A stretch of DNA of 64,000 nt, from contig JBBPII010000018.1 in assembly GCA_038040385.1 (NCBI GenBank), forward strand, positions 62,001 to 126,000, given 5' to 3'. The DNA comes from Gilichinskyi gelida (GTDB lineage: Bacteria; Acidobacteriota; Thermoanaerobaculia; Gp7-AA8). Positions 16,260 through 24,294 of this stretch are shown here, piece by piece. Numbering within the stretch: the first letter of the stretch is position 1; every line of letters starts with the position of its first letter. The notes beneath the pieces are model-generated. The model worked only from the letters and a program-made list of their open reading frames with translations, was not told the origin of the DNA and did not search any database. The translations under genes were made by a program, and so were the position numbers.

Positions 16260-17825
16260 TCAGGTCCGGGCGATCACCAGCGTCTGATCATCCTTCTGCG
16301 GCGCGTCGGCCACGAAGGCGTCGACCGCGGCGGCGATGGCGTCGCGAATCGCGGCCGGGGAGTCGTCGGCGTGCTCGGCGAGGAGAGTCTCCAGCCGCTC
16401 GTTCTCGAACTCCTCGCCCGCCACGTTCTCCGCCTCGTTGATGCCGTCGCTGTAGAGCACGACGGCCGATCCGGTGGGAAAGGGGCGAGTCTGGGTCATG
16501 TAACGCGACGACCCGAGGATGCCGATGGGGAGACCGTGCGACTTGAGCTGCTCGATGCGGCCGCCGGTGAGCACGTAGCAGGGATTGTGGCCGGCGTTGA
16601 CGAACTGCAGCGTCTCCATCTCGGGATCGATGGCGATGAGGATCATGGTCACGAACTTGTTCTCCGCCGACCAGTTGTGGAGGTGGCGGTTGAGCTCCGT
16701 GGCGATCTCCCCCAGCTCGCGCCCTTCGGCGAAGAGGAGCTGCAGCGCGGCGTGGAACGCGGAGACCAGCAGCGCCGCGGGCATCGACTTGCCGGCGACG
16801 TCGGCGACGATGGTGGTCAACGTCCCCTCGCGCACGAAGAAGGCGTGGTAGTCGCCGCCGACCTGCTTGGCCGGCCTGGCCAAGACCGCGACCTCGATCC
16901 CTTCGATCTTCGGCAGACCCTTGGGAAGAATGTCGCGCTGGATGGTGGCCGCCAGCTCCATCTCCCGCTCCATGGCCTGCTTGGCCAGCGCCTCCTTGTG
17001 CAGCCGCGCGTTCTCCAGAGCGATGGCCACCTGGTTGGCGAAGAGCGACAGCAACCGCATCTCGTTCGGCTCGAAGGCGGCGATGCCGCCGTCGCGGGTC
17101 TCGCGGTCGGCGGCGGCGAGGACGCCGATGATGGCGTTGTTGCCCTTGATGGGGACGGCGACCGTCGCGCCGTCGTTCAGACTAACCGCCTCTCCCCGCT
17201 CGGCGATCTCGCGAAGGAGGACGTCGCCGATCTCGATCTCGCCGAATGCGCGGTAGGCCTTGAACGAGTCGCCGTCGCGCAGCAGGAGCGCGGCGCGCCG
17301 GGCGTTGATGAGCGAGATCATCCGGAAGAGGACCTCGTCCGCCAGCTCGTCGATGTTCAGCGTTCCGGCGATGGAGAGGCCGATGTCGTACAGCGATTCG
17401 AGCTCCCACAGCCGGTACTTGAGCTGGAAGTCGCCCTCGCGCATCTCCTGCGACAGGCGCTGGTTGTTGAGGACCGTGGCGAGATAGGCGCCGGCGGCCT
17501 TGAGCATCTGGACGTCCTCGTCGGAGGGCGGCAGCCCGAGGAGGGCCACCACGCCGAAGTGGTCCTTGCCGGTGCGGAGGGCGACGACGACGTGGCCGTC
17601 GGGGGTGGCGTCGTCTTCCAGAATCTCGGGGGCCACGCAGCTCTGCGACTTGGCCGCGAGCCGCATCCCGCCGCCGCGCGCCTCGCGCAGCCACACCGCG
17701 CCGGCGTCGAAGGGGGAGTGGCGGGTGAAGGCGTCGAGGATCAGCGGGCCCTGGGTGGGAAACGCCGCTTTCTCGAGCTGCTGCAGGTCGTGGAGGAAGT
17801 CGGCGAAGCGATGGACGAGGGGCAT
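16260..17825 (-). CDS. GAF-domain PP2C-type serine phosphatase (RsbU/SpoIIE-like)
   Basis: 521 residues: an N-terminal GAF-like sensor (about 20-120), a second GAF domain (about 145-275), a coiled linker (ALAKQAMEREMELAATIQRDILP) and a C-terminal SpoIIE/PP2C phosphatase (about 300-520). Metal-binding acidic residues are seen in VGGDYHAFF, VADVAGKSMPAAL, NAGHNPCY and YSDGINEAEN with KDDQTLVI at the end. Family members dephosphorylate a STAS anti-anti-sigma factor in response to ligands. It is the last gene of a minus-strand set with a STAS protein and an HATPase, the expected partners. Confidence 0.9.
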   Translation of the reverse strand: MPLVHRFADFLHDLQQLEKAAFPTQGPLILDAFTRHSPFDAGAVWLREARGGGMRLAAKSQSCVAPEILEDDATPDGHVVVALRTGKDHFGVVALLGLPPSDEDVQMLKAAGAYLATVLNNQRLSQEMREGDFQLKYRLWELESLYDIGLSIAGTLNIDELADEVLFRMISLINARRAALLLRDGDSFKAYRAFGEIEIGDVLLREIAERGEAVSLNDGATVAVPIKGNNAIIGVLAAADRETRDGGIAAFEPNEMRLLSLFANQVAIALENARLHKEALAKQAMEREMELAATIQRDILPKGLPKIEGIEVAVLARPAKQVGGDYHAFFVREGTLTTIVADVAGKSMPAALLVSAFHAALQLLFAEGRELGEIATELNRHLHNWSAENKFVTMILIAIDPEMETLQFVNAGHNPCYVLTGGRIEQLKSHGLPIGILGSSRYMTQTRPFPTGSAVVLYSDGINEAENVAGEEFENERLETLLAEHADDSPAAIRDAIAAAVDAFVADAPQKDDQTLVIART

Positions 17826-17844
17826 GGGCGTGGGCGGAAAGATA

Positions 17845-18201
17845 TCAGTTGCCGAGCGCCAGCTCCTTCACCGCCGCCTCTTCGTTGTCGAAGATCTTCG
17901 CGTAGTTCGCCAGACCCATGATGTGGAAGGTCTTGAGGATGACAGGCGTCAGGCAGCAGAAAGCGATGATGCCTTCCTTCTCCATCATCTTCTCGATGAT
18001 CTCGATGAGGATGCTGATGCCGATGGAGTTGACGATCTTCGTCTCGCGAAGGTTGAGCAGGAGCGTCTTCGCGCCCTGGTCCATCAGCTCGTAGGCGCGG
18101 TTGGCGATCTCTTCACCGCCCACGTTGTTGATGTACCCCTTGGTGTAGAGGATTGCGCCGTTCGGGCGGCGGTCGACAGCGACTTTTAGTTCCTCACTCA
18201 T
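17845..18201 (-). CDS. STAS-domain anti-sigma-factor antagonist (RsbV/SpoIIAA-like)
   Basis: 118 residues, one STAS domain. The phosphorylatable serine is in IVNSIGISILIE (about residue 58), the normal position. Dephosphorylated antagonist would bind the anti-sigma kinase. It overlaps the HATPase gene by 8 bp upstream and is 19 nt from the phosphatase gene, so all three are one operon. Confidence 0.9.
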   Translation of the reverse strand: MSEELKVAVDRRPNGAILYTKGYINNVGGEEIANRAYELMDQGAKTLLLNLRETKIVNSIGISILIEIIEKMMEKEGIIAFCCLTPVILKTFHIMGLANYAKIFDNEEAAVKELALGN

Positions 18202-18634
18202 TTTTCTTCTCGACCTTCGCCATGTGGATGGTGGTGCCGCCGCCTTTCCTGGTGGAGATCTCGACTTCGTCCATGTGCGCCTCCATCAGTTGCAGGCCGC
18301 GACCGCGCTTGTGCACTTCGCCTGGACGCGCGCGGCGAGCGCGTGCTTCGTTCGGATCGAACCCCTTGCCGCGGTCGGAGACCCAGACATCAATTCTGCT
18401 GCCATCCTCGTCCGACGTGCCGGCGAATCGTAGATAGATACGGTTGTCGGCGCAACCGGAGTGCTCGCGAGCGTTGATGCAGGCCTCGATGATGGCATGC
18501 GTCATCTCGTCGATCTTGTCGCTGCTCATGCCGAGCTCGCGCGCCAGGTTGGCTGCTGCGCGAGCCGCGGCGATCTCGATGTCTTCGACCATCGGTAGGG
18601 TCAGCTCCATCTGCCGCTCGGCGGTTGAGGTCAT
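18194..18634 (-). CDS. Anti-sigma factor serine kinase (RsbW-like HATPase)
   Basis: 146 residues, HATPase_c fold. The N box (EACINAREHSG, about residue 50), G1 box (VSDRGKGFD) and G2 box (KRGRGLQLM) are intact, so ATP binding and kinase activity are expected. The usual job is to phosphorylate the STAS protein and hold a sigma factor or another output protein. No sigma factor gene is in the set; the AAA activator upstream is the nearest regulator. The reading frame overlaps the STAS start. Confidence 0.9.
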   Translation of the reverse strand: MTSTAERQMELTLPMVEDIEIAAARAAANLARELGMSSDKIDEMTHAIIEACINAREHSGCADNRIYLRFAGTSDEDGSRIDVWVSDRGKGFDPNEARARRARPGEVHKRGRGLQLMEAHMDEVEISTRKGGGTTIHMAKVEKKNE

Positions 18635-18671
18635 CGCTCCCAGTTGCTCTTTCTGACTGGAGACGGCGCGA

Positions 18672-18830
18672 TCAAAAGGCGAGGAACAGGGCGACCGCCG
18701 ACTTGATCCACTGCGGAATCCCGCCGAGGCGCTCGAGCGCCAGAAGGGCGAAGGTGTTGACCCCCAGCAGCATGGGCAGTGCGGCGGAGAACGTGGCGGC
18801 CTGGGTGCGGGTTTCGGCGATGCTCTTCAT
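18672..18830 (-). CDS. Small hydrophobic protein, 52 residues
   Basis: Not a shadow: an ATG preceded at good distance by a strong ribosome-binding site (GAGGGGGGAAACC), then 52 codons to TGA. It begins MKSIAETRTQAATF, then a hydrophobic stretch ALPMLLGVNTFALLAL, a short polar turn ERLGGIPQWIK and a second short hydrophobic tail SAVALFLAF. It could be a hairpin or peripheral membrane peptide. It lies 37 nt upstream of the RsbW-like gene, on the same strand, so it may be co-transcribed. Function unknown. Confidence 0.55.
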   Translation of the reverse strand: MKSIAETRTQAATFSAALPMLLGVNTFALLALERLGGIPQWIKSAVALFLAF

Positions 18831-18947
18831 GGTTTCCCCCCTCATGTGTCGGGGCTCTCCTTGAGCAACGCGACTGCCACCCGTACCGCATCGGCTGCAA
18901 CTCTGCTAACCCTCTGATGACGCGCAGTTTACACGAAAAAACTGGTT

Positions 18948-18986
18948 TTGGGGTCTGACCCCGCATGTGGGGAGTTTTTCCACATG
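18948..18986. other. Two adjacent palindromes in the 207-nt gap
   Basis: The gap 18831-19037 holds GGGGTCTGACCCC (18950-18962) and, directly after it, a hairpin CATGTGG...CCACATG with a T-run in the loop. A GTTGGCCGTTGACAGTTGGCC tandem word follows at 18990-19016. The hairpins may terminate the AAA-activator transcript from the right. Confidence 0.5.
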
Positions 18987-19037
18987 TTCGCCGTTGGCCG
19001 TTGACAGTTGGCCGTAAGTGCCTGGAAACATGCATGT

Positions 19038-20537
19038 TCAATGAATGTCCCAAGATTCTACAGTTGTGGAGAATTTGGACAGCGTGTCGCGGATCTTGTA
19101 GAGCGTCTTGCGGTCGACCCCCAGGATCTTCGCTGCCTTCGAGATGTTGCCCTTCGTGTAGACGAGCACCCGCGCCACGTAGCGCCGCTCCAACTCGTCG
19201 AGACTCGGGAAGTCATCCATCATCGCTCCGCCCACCGCCGTCGCCGCCGACTCGGGCAGCAGCAGGTCGCCGGGATCGATGACCGGGTCGGTAGTCAGCG
19301 CCAGCGCCCCCTCGATCAGGTTTTCCAGCTCGCGCACGTTGCCGGGGAAGGGGTAGCGCATGATCTTTTGCAAGGCGTCCTGGGTGATGCGAACGTCGTG
19401 TAATCCCTCGCGCTTGCCGTACTTGTCGAGGAAGAAGCGCACCAGTTTCGGAATGTCGTCCTTCCGATCCCGCAGCGGCGGGAGGACGATCTCCACCACC
19501 TTGAGCCGGTAGTAGAGATCCTGGCGGAACTCGTTCTTCTCGATCATCTGCTCGAGGTCGCGGTGAGTGGCGGAGAGGATGCGGACGTCGATGGGGATGC
19601 GCCGGCGGCCGCCGAGCTTCTCGATCTCCCGCTCCTGCAGCACCCGCAGCAATTTGGCCTGCAGGGCCAGCGGGATGTCGCCGACTTCGTCGAGGAATAC
19701 GGTGCCGCCCTTCGCCATCTCGAATTTTCCGGGCCTCGCCTCGACGCCGGTGGCCACGCCGCGCTCGATGCCGAACAGCTCCGACTCCAGGAGGGTCTCC
19801 GGCAGCGCCGCGCAGTTGATGGCCACGAAGGGACCGTCCTTGCGCGGCGAGTTGCCGTGGATCAGGCGGGCCACCATCTCCTTGCCGGTGCCCGACTCGC
19901 CGCGAATGAGGACGTTGGCCTGCGAGTCGGCCACGCGGGCCACGAGGTCGATCACCCGCTGCATCTTCGGCGAGTCGCCGACCATGAGGCGATCGGAGTA
20001 CTCGCGCTGCATCCGCTGCTTGAGATTACGGTTCTCGTCCTCGAGCGACTCGCGCAGCACCGATAGCCGATGAAAGTTGCGGGTGTTGTCGATGGCCGCC
20101 GCGCCGATCGAGGCCAGCGACTCCAGAAATCGCAAGTCGTCCTCGCCCCAACTGCCGGGCCGCGCGCCGCGCTCTTCCTTGCCGCCGACCCCGAGCATGC
20201 CGACGATGTCGTCGCCGGCGATCATCGGCGCGATGAGCTGGTCGCCCGCGGCGATGGCCGTCCGCGTGGTCATGGCCTGCTTGACCGGCCCCACGGACAG
20301 GATGGCCGACGGCGGCGCCGGGGCCTCGATGCCGAAGGTGAAGAGGTGCTGCACGTTGAGCTTGTCGTCGAACGAGAAGACGAAGCCGGTCATGGCGTCG
20401 AGGACCGAGATGGCCCGCTGCATCAGCTCCTCGAGCAACTCCCCCTCGGGGCGGAGCGTGTTCAGCGCCCGGCCGACGTCGTACAACGCCTCGAGCTGGA
20501 GGAGCTTGCGTCGAAGTTCGAAGTGGCTTTGCGGCAC
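19038..20537 (-). CDS. GAF-AAA+-Fis transcriptional activator with altered GAFTGA loop
   Basis: 499 residues: N-terminal GAF domain (about 20-165), sigma-54-type AAA+ domain (about 185-410) and a C-terminal Fis-type helix-turn-helix (NISKAAKILGVDRKTLYKIR). Walker A is GESGTGKE, Walker B GGTVFLDEVGD, and the R-finger region is FRQDLYYRL. The loop that touches sigma-54, normally GAFTGA, reads GVATGV here. The start is a GTG overlapping the stop of the upstream TPR-like gene (TAGTG). It may sense a small molecule through GAF; targets unknown. Confidence 0.9.
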   Translation of the reverse strand: MPQSHFELRRKLLQLEALYDVGRALNTLRPEGELLEELMQRAISVLDAMTGFVFSFDDKLNVQHLFTFGIEAPAPPSAILSVGPVKQAMTTRTAIAAGDQLIAPMIAGDDIVGMLGVGGKEERGARPGSWGEDDLRFLESLASIGAAAIDNTRNFHRLSVLRESLEDENRNLKQRMQREYSDRLMVGDSPKMQRVIDLVARVADSQANVLIRGESGTGKEMVARLIHGNSPRKDGPFVAINCAALPETLLESELFGIERGVATGVEARPGKFEMAKGGTVFLDEVGDIPLALQAKLLRVLQEREIEKLGGRRRIPIDVRILSATHRDLEQMIEKNEFRQDLYYRLKVVEIVLPPLRDRKDDIPKLVRFFLDKYGKREGLHDVRITQDALQKIMRYPFPGNVRELENLIEGALALTTDPVIDPGDLLLPESAATAVGGAMMDDFPSLDELERRYVARVLVYTKGNISKAAKILGVDRKTLYKIRDTLSKFSTTVESWDIH

Positions 20538-20890
20538 TAGTCCTTACCCATCGCCTTGCGACATTCGCCGAGGAGAAAATCGCAGTTCCAAACGCCGTAA
20601 AACGCGGGATCGAGAGAGTAGATTCTGATCAGCAGCGGAGCGGCCTCTTCGAAGCGGCCGAGCTTCATGTCCGTGCGCGCCAGAAAGTACAGGGAGCGGA
20701 TGGCGATGGCGTCCTGTTCCCCCTTGTCGAGAATGGCCCGAAACGCCGCCTCGGCCTCGATGAAGTTGCGGCGCTGGTAGGCGCAGAGGGCCTTGCCGTA
20801 GTCGTCCGTCGCGCCGCAGGTGGTGGGGGGGGCGGCGGACGCCGTGGCGGCTAGCAGTGCGAGAATGAGCGCGGTCTTCACGACCAACAT
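20537..20890 (-). CDS. Secreted TPR-like small protein
   Basis: 117 residues. Signal peptide MLVVKTALILALLAATASA, then a mostly helical body with one clear TPR-like pair (NFIEAEAAFRAILDKGE and GRFEEAAPLLIRIYSLDP). Four cysteines in the mature part could form disulphides. The longer upstream open frame is discarded because it is antisense to the next gene; the chosen start gives a proper signal peptide. Stop overlaps the activator GTG by 1 nt. The ATG is one base away from the divergent DUF2520 ATG. Confidence 0.65.
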   Translation of the reverse strand: MLVVKTALILALLAATASAAPPTTCGATDDYGKALCAYQRRNFIEAEAAFRAILDKGEQDAIAIRSLYFLARTDMKLGRFEEAAPLLIRIYSLDPAFYGVWNCDFLLGECRKAMGKD

Positions 20891-20891
20891 T

Positions 20892-21602
20892 ATGCGCTTG
20901 GGCATCATTGGCGGCGGCCGCGCGGCGTGGGCTTTCGGCTCGACATGGCGGCGCATGGGCTGGCCGCTGGCCGGGGTGGCCACGCGGTCGGCGTCGCCGG
21001 TTGCGTCGCTCCTCGGCGCGCCATCCGAGATCGGCGAAGCGGACCTCCTGCTGCTAGCGGTCAGCGACCGGGCGCTCGCCGAGATCGCCGACTCGCTGCC
21101 GCCGACGACTGCCATCATTTTCCACTGTAGTGGTATCCACCATAGCGTGCGCGGCGGCTTCTCACTTCATCCGCTCAAGGCCCTCCCGCCGGTCGGCGAG
21201 CCATCGGATCTGCGCGACACGCTGCTGGTTTTCGAGGGGGCGCACCGCGAGGTGGCGCAGGAGATCGCGCGCGCGGCGGGGTCGCGGTTCGCGGAAATAA
21301 ACGTTGCGGCGAAGGCGGGCTATCACGCCGGCGCGGTGTTCGGATCGAACTACGTCGCGGCGCTTCTGGACATCGCCCATCAACTGATCGCGCTGCCGGG
21401 CGCGCGCCAGGACATCGCCGCCCTGGCGCGCTCGGCCATCGACAACTGGGCGGCGCACGAAGACGCCCGGCGCTTCACCGGACCGGCCGCCCGCGGCGAT
21501 TCCGAGGTGCTCGAGCGGCATATGGCCGCGCTCGCCGGACGGCCGGAACTCGCGGAAATCTACAGACTTCTGGCCGCGCGTATCGTTGCGAGTGCAAAGT
21601 AG
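20892..21602 (+). CDS. Rossmann-like DUF2520 protein
   Basis: 236 residues. N-terminal Rossmann domain with the dinucleotide-binding GIIGGGRAAWAFG (residues 3-15) and the C-terminal helical DUF2520 domain (AAKAGYHAGAVFGSNYVAALL). It resembles F420/NADP oxidoreductase and ketopantoate-reductase-like enzymes; the substrate is unknown. The start at 20892 was chosen because it puts MRLGIIGGG at the N-terminus as in relatives; the frame is open further left. No ribosome-binding site is visible before it. Confidence 0.8.
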   Translation: MRLGIIGGGRAAWAFGSTWRRMGWPLAGVATRSASPVASLLGAPSEIGEADLLLLAVSDRALAEIADSLPPTTAIIFHCSGIHHSVRGGFSLHPLKALPPVGEPSDLRDTLLVFEGAHREVAQEIARAAGSRFAEINVAAKAGYHAGAVFGSNYVAALLDIAHQLIALPGARQDIAALARSAIDNWAAHEDARRFTGPAARGDSEVLERHMAALAGRPELAEIYRLLAARIVASAK

Positions 21603-21642
21603 CCGGTGCTACCATCGATTCTCCTCGACGGAGCCGCGCGGA

Positions 21643-22941
21643 ATGGTCTTCTTCAACTACGCCACGATGCAGATGGCCGCGAAGATCGTGTACTACGGTC
21701 CCGGCCTCTGCGGAAAGACGACTAATTTACACCATATTTATGGCAAAACATCGCCACAGAGCCGCGGCGAAATGGTCAGCCTGGAGACCGAGACCGACCG
21801 CACGCTCTTCTTCGATCTCCTCCCCATCGACGTCGGCGTGATCGGCGGTTTCAAGACCCGCCTGCAGCTCTACACCATCCCCGGCCAGGTCTTCTACAAC
21901 ACCACCCGCAAGCTGGTGCTCAAGGGCGTGGACGGTTTGGTCTTCGTCGCCGACTCGCAGATACAGATGCTCGACGCGAACATCGAGAGCCTCAACAACC
22001 TGCGCGAGAACCTGCGCGAGATCGGCCTGGTCCTCGACGACATCCCGCTGGTGCTGCAGCTCAATAAGCGCGACCTGCCGAGCGTGGCCACCATCGACAG
22101 CATGCTCGACATGATCGACCCCGAGCGGAAGTACGAGTACGTCGAGTCGGTGGCGTCGACGGGCGTGGGCGTCTTCGAGACGCTGAAAATGATCTCCAAG
22201 CAGACGCTGCGCACGCTGCGCCGTCGCATGACCGGCGAGGAGCCACTCAAGGCGACGCCGCGGCGCGGCCCGGGAGAAGTGGCGGCGTTCCGGGTGAGGG
22301 AGGACGTGCGCGGCACGGTCGCCGGTGGAACTCCGACGCCGGCGCTGGGAACGGCGGTTGCCGGAGCGACTGCGCTCGCCGCGCCGGAGCCAATCAACGT
22401 GGCCGAGGAGATCGACGAGCTGGTGGCGAGCGAGGAGATCTTCGGCGAGTCGGCGCTGGCGAGCTCCGCGGACGTCGACGCGCACATCATCAGCGAGGCT
22501 CCGGTCGCCGAACCGCCCCCGCTTCCCGCCCCGGCCCAAGAGGCCGTCGCACCCGCCGCCGAACCGGAGCCGGAGATCGATTTCACCCAGTCGGCGAAGC
22601 CGGCGAAGAAGGCGCAGGTCAAGCACGTCAAGGTCCGCTCTTCGGTCGACATCATGGCGGAGCTGGAGTCGCTGCGAAAAAAGGCGACGCAGTCGACGCC
22701 GAAACCGGTGAAGAAGGAAGTGTCGCCGCTCGACGCGCTGCTGCACCCCCGCAAGCGCGACATGCAGAAGTCGATCACCCTGCCGGTGGCTCCCGGCGTG
22801 CTCCCGAAGGCGACCAGCGTCCACGTTGCGGTATCCTTTCAGAACGCGGACGGCGTCCTTCAGTCACAGGAGCAGACAGTCGAGCTGGGCGACGCCTCGG
22901 AAGTCCAGACCCTTTCGGTGAACCTCAAATTCGAAATCTGA
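21643..22941 (+). CDS. MglA-like Ras-superfamily GTPase with long C-terminal extension
   Basis: 432 residues from the ATG at 21643 (MVFFNYATMQMAAKIVYYG fits MglA starts; a further in-frame start upstream is less likely). GTPase domain residues 1-195: P-loop GPGLCGKTTN, switch region TIPGQVFYNTTR, VFVADS, and NKRD base recognition. MglA controls polarity and gliding; its GAP partner MglB is not in the window. Residues 200-375 are Ala/Pro/Glu-rich and low in complexity, ending in a small beta-like domain (ITLPVAPGVLPKATSVHVAV...VNLKFEI). The extension is unusual, since MglA itself is about 195 residues. It is followed by the transglycosylase gene on the same strand. Confidence 0.85.
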   Translation: MVFFNYATMQMAAKIVYYGPGLCGKTTNLHHIYGKTSPQSRGEMVSLETETDRTLFFDLLPIDVGVIGGFKTRLQLYTIPGQVFYNTTRKLVLKGVDGLVFVADSQIQMLDANIESLNNLRENLREIGLVLDDIPLVLQLNKRDLPSVATIDSMLDMIDPERKYEYVESVASTGVGVFETLKMISKQTLRTLRRRMTGEEPLKATPRRGPGEVAAFRVREDVRGTVAGGTPTPALGTAVAGATALAAPEPINVAEEIDELVASEEIFGESALASSADVDAHIISEAPVAEPPPLPAPAQEAVAPAAEPEPEIDFTQSAKPAKKAQVKHVKVRSSVDIMAELESLRKKATQSTPKPVKKEVSPLDALLHPRKRDMQKSITLPVAPGVLPKATSVHVAVSFQNADGVLQSQEQTVELGDASEVQTLSVNLKFEI

Positions 22942-22968
22942 AGCGGCGTGGAGGGGAGGGTTGCAACG

Positions 22969-24294
22969 ATGAAGACGCGAAGCGTTCTCTTGCTGCTCGC
23001 CATCTGCGCCGCCGCATGTGCGACGACGGCACCCCCACCGAAACCAACTCCTAACGTCACTCAGCACTCCTCGGACCTCCGCATCGCCCTCGAAGACGCG
23101 TACGCCAAGATCGTGGCCCACGAGACGACGCCGGTGAACGCGCCGAACGTGGACGTGGAGGCCGCGGCGTCGATGCCCATCCCCGATCACCGCACCGTCC
23201 GCGGGGCGCTGAGCCTCTTCACCAGGGAGATGCGCCCGAGCATCCAGGAATCGCTCATCCGCTCGGCGAAGTACAAGCCGCTCATCGACAAGGCGCTCGA
23301 CGCCGAGAAGCTGCCGCGCGGGCTGGCGTATCTGCCGGTGATCGAGAGCGCGTATCTGCCGACGCTCACCTCGCGCGCCGGCGCGCACGGCATCTGGCAG
23401 TTCATGTCGGAGACGGCGCGCGAGTACGGGCTGCGCGTCGACTGGTGGGTCGACGAGCGCGCCGACCCTGAGCGCTCCACGCGCGCGGCGGCGAAGTATC
23501 TGAAAGACCTCCATCGCCAATTCGACGACTGGCCGTTGGCGCTGGCCGCGTACAACGCGGGCCCGAACCGGGTCCGCCGCGCGCTCGACGCCCAGGGGGC
23601 GACGACGTTCTGGGAACTGCTGGAAGCGGCGGCGGTGCCGAAGGAAACGCGCGGCTACGTGCCGACGTTTTTCGCCACGCTGATGATCGCCAGCGACCCG
23701 GCGTCGTACGGATTCGAGCTGGGTGAGGCGGACGGGTTGGAGAACCCGTCCCACATTGAAGTCGAAGGGCCGGTCTCGCTGCGCTACGTTGCCGACGTCG
23801 CCGGCGTGGACGAGGCGACGCTGCGCGAGCTGAATCCCGCGCTTCGGCGCGCCGTCGCGCCGCCGGGGAAGTGGGCGCTGCGCGTCCCGCCGACGGCGGC
23901 GGAGACGCTCGCCGCGCGGGCGACCACGCTGCGCAACGACGACGCGAGCATCGCCGTCTGCTCGTACACGCTGCGACCCAGCGACACGATCAAGCGCATC
24001 GCCCGGGCCATCGGCACCGACGTCGATACCATCACTGCCATGAACGGCCGAATCCGTCCCGGCGCCACGATCTATCTTCCCGTCCGCGCCCGCGAGCTCG
24101 GCGCGCTCCTCGCGCAGAGCGAGATCTACTACGCGGTGCGCAAGGGCGACACGCTCTTCTCCGTCGCCAAGCGCCACCACCTGTCGGTGGCGGAGTTGCG
24201 CGATCTCAATGACCTGCCAAAGCAGCACAAGCTTCGCCCCGGCGAGCGCCTGCGGGTGACAGCGCCGCGCGCGGTCGCTGCCGGCGGTATGTGA
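22969..24294 (+). CDS. Lipoprotein lytic transglycosylase with two LysM domains (MltD-like)
   Basis: 441 residues from the ATG preceded by GAGGGGAGGG. Lipobox AAAC near residue 15. The SLT domain (about 85-225) has catalytic Glu in PVIESAYLP, GIWQFM and AAYNAGPNRV. Two LysM repeats follow (about 325-365 and 385-430; YAVRKGDTLFSVAKRHHLS). It cleaves murein glycan strands in the periplasm. A repeat-derived piece is read in frame between SLT and LysM (GEADGLENPSHIEVEG). Its stop abuts the next ATG with no gap. Confidence 0.88.
   Translation: MKTRSVLLLLAICAAACATTAPPPKPTPNVTQHSSDLRIALEDAYAKIVAHETTPVNAPNVDVEAAASMPIPDHRTVRGALSLFTREMRPSIQESLIRSAKYKPLIDKALDAEKLPRGLAYLPVIESAYLPTLTSRAGAHGIWQFMSETAREYGLRVDWWVDERADPERSTRAAAKYLKDLHRQFDDWPLALAAYNAGPNRVRRALDAQGATTFWELLEAAAVPKETRGYVPTFFATLMIASDPASYGFELGEADGLENPSHIEVEGPVSLRYVADVAGVDEATLRELNPALRRAVAPPGKWALRVPPTAAETLAARATTLRNDDASIAVCSYTLRPSDTIKRIARAIGTDVDTITAMNGRIRPGATIYLPVRARELGALLAQSEIYYAVRKGDTLFSVAKRHHLSVAELRDLNDLPKQHKLRPGERLRVTAPRAVAAGGM
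23729..23757. repeat. Family C half-element embedded in transglycosylase gene
   Basis: GACGGGTTGGAGAACCCGTC plus CCACA. It matches the right half of the ileS copy at 29104-29157 almost base for base and is read in the same frame (DGLENPSHIE). Confidence 0.75.

Noticed and set aside
21121..21146. CACTGTAGTGG...CCACCATAG as another AT-rich palindrome
   Set aside because: It encodes HCSGIHHS, near a conserved part of the DUF2520 family, and differs too much from the other words.
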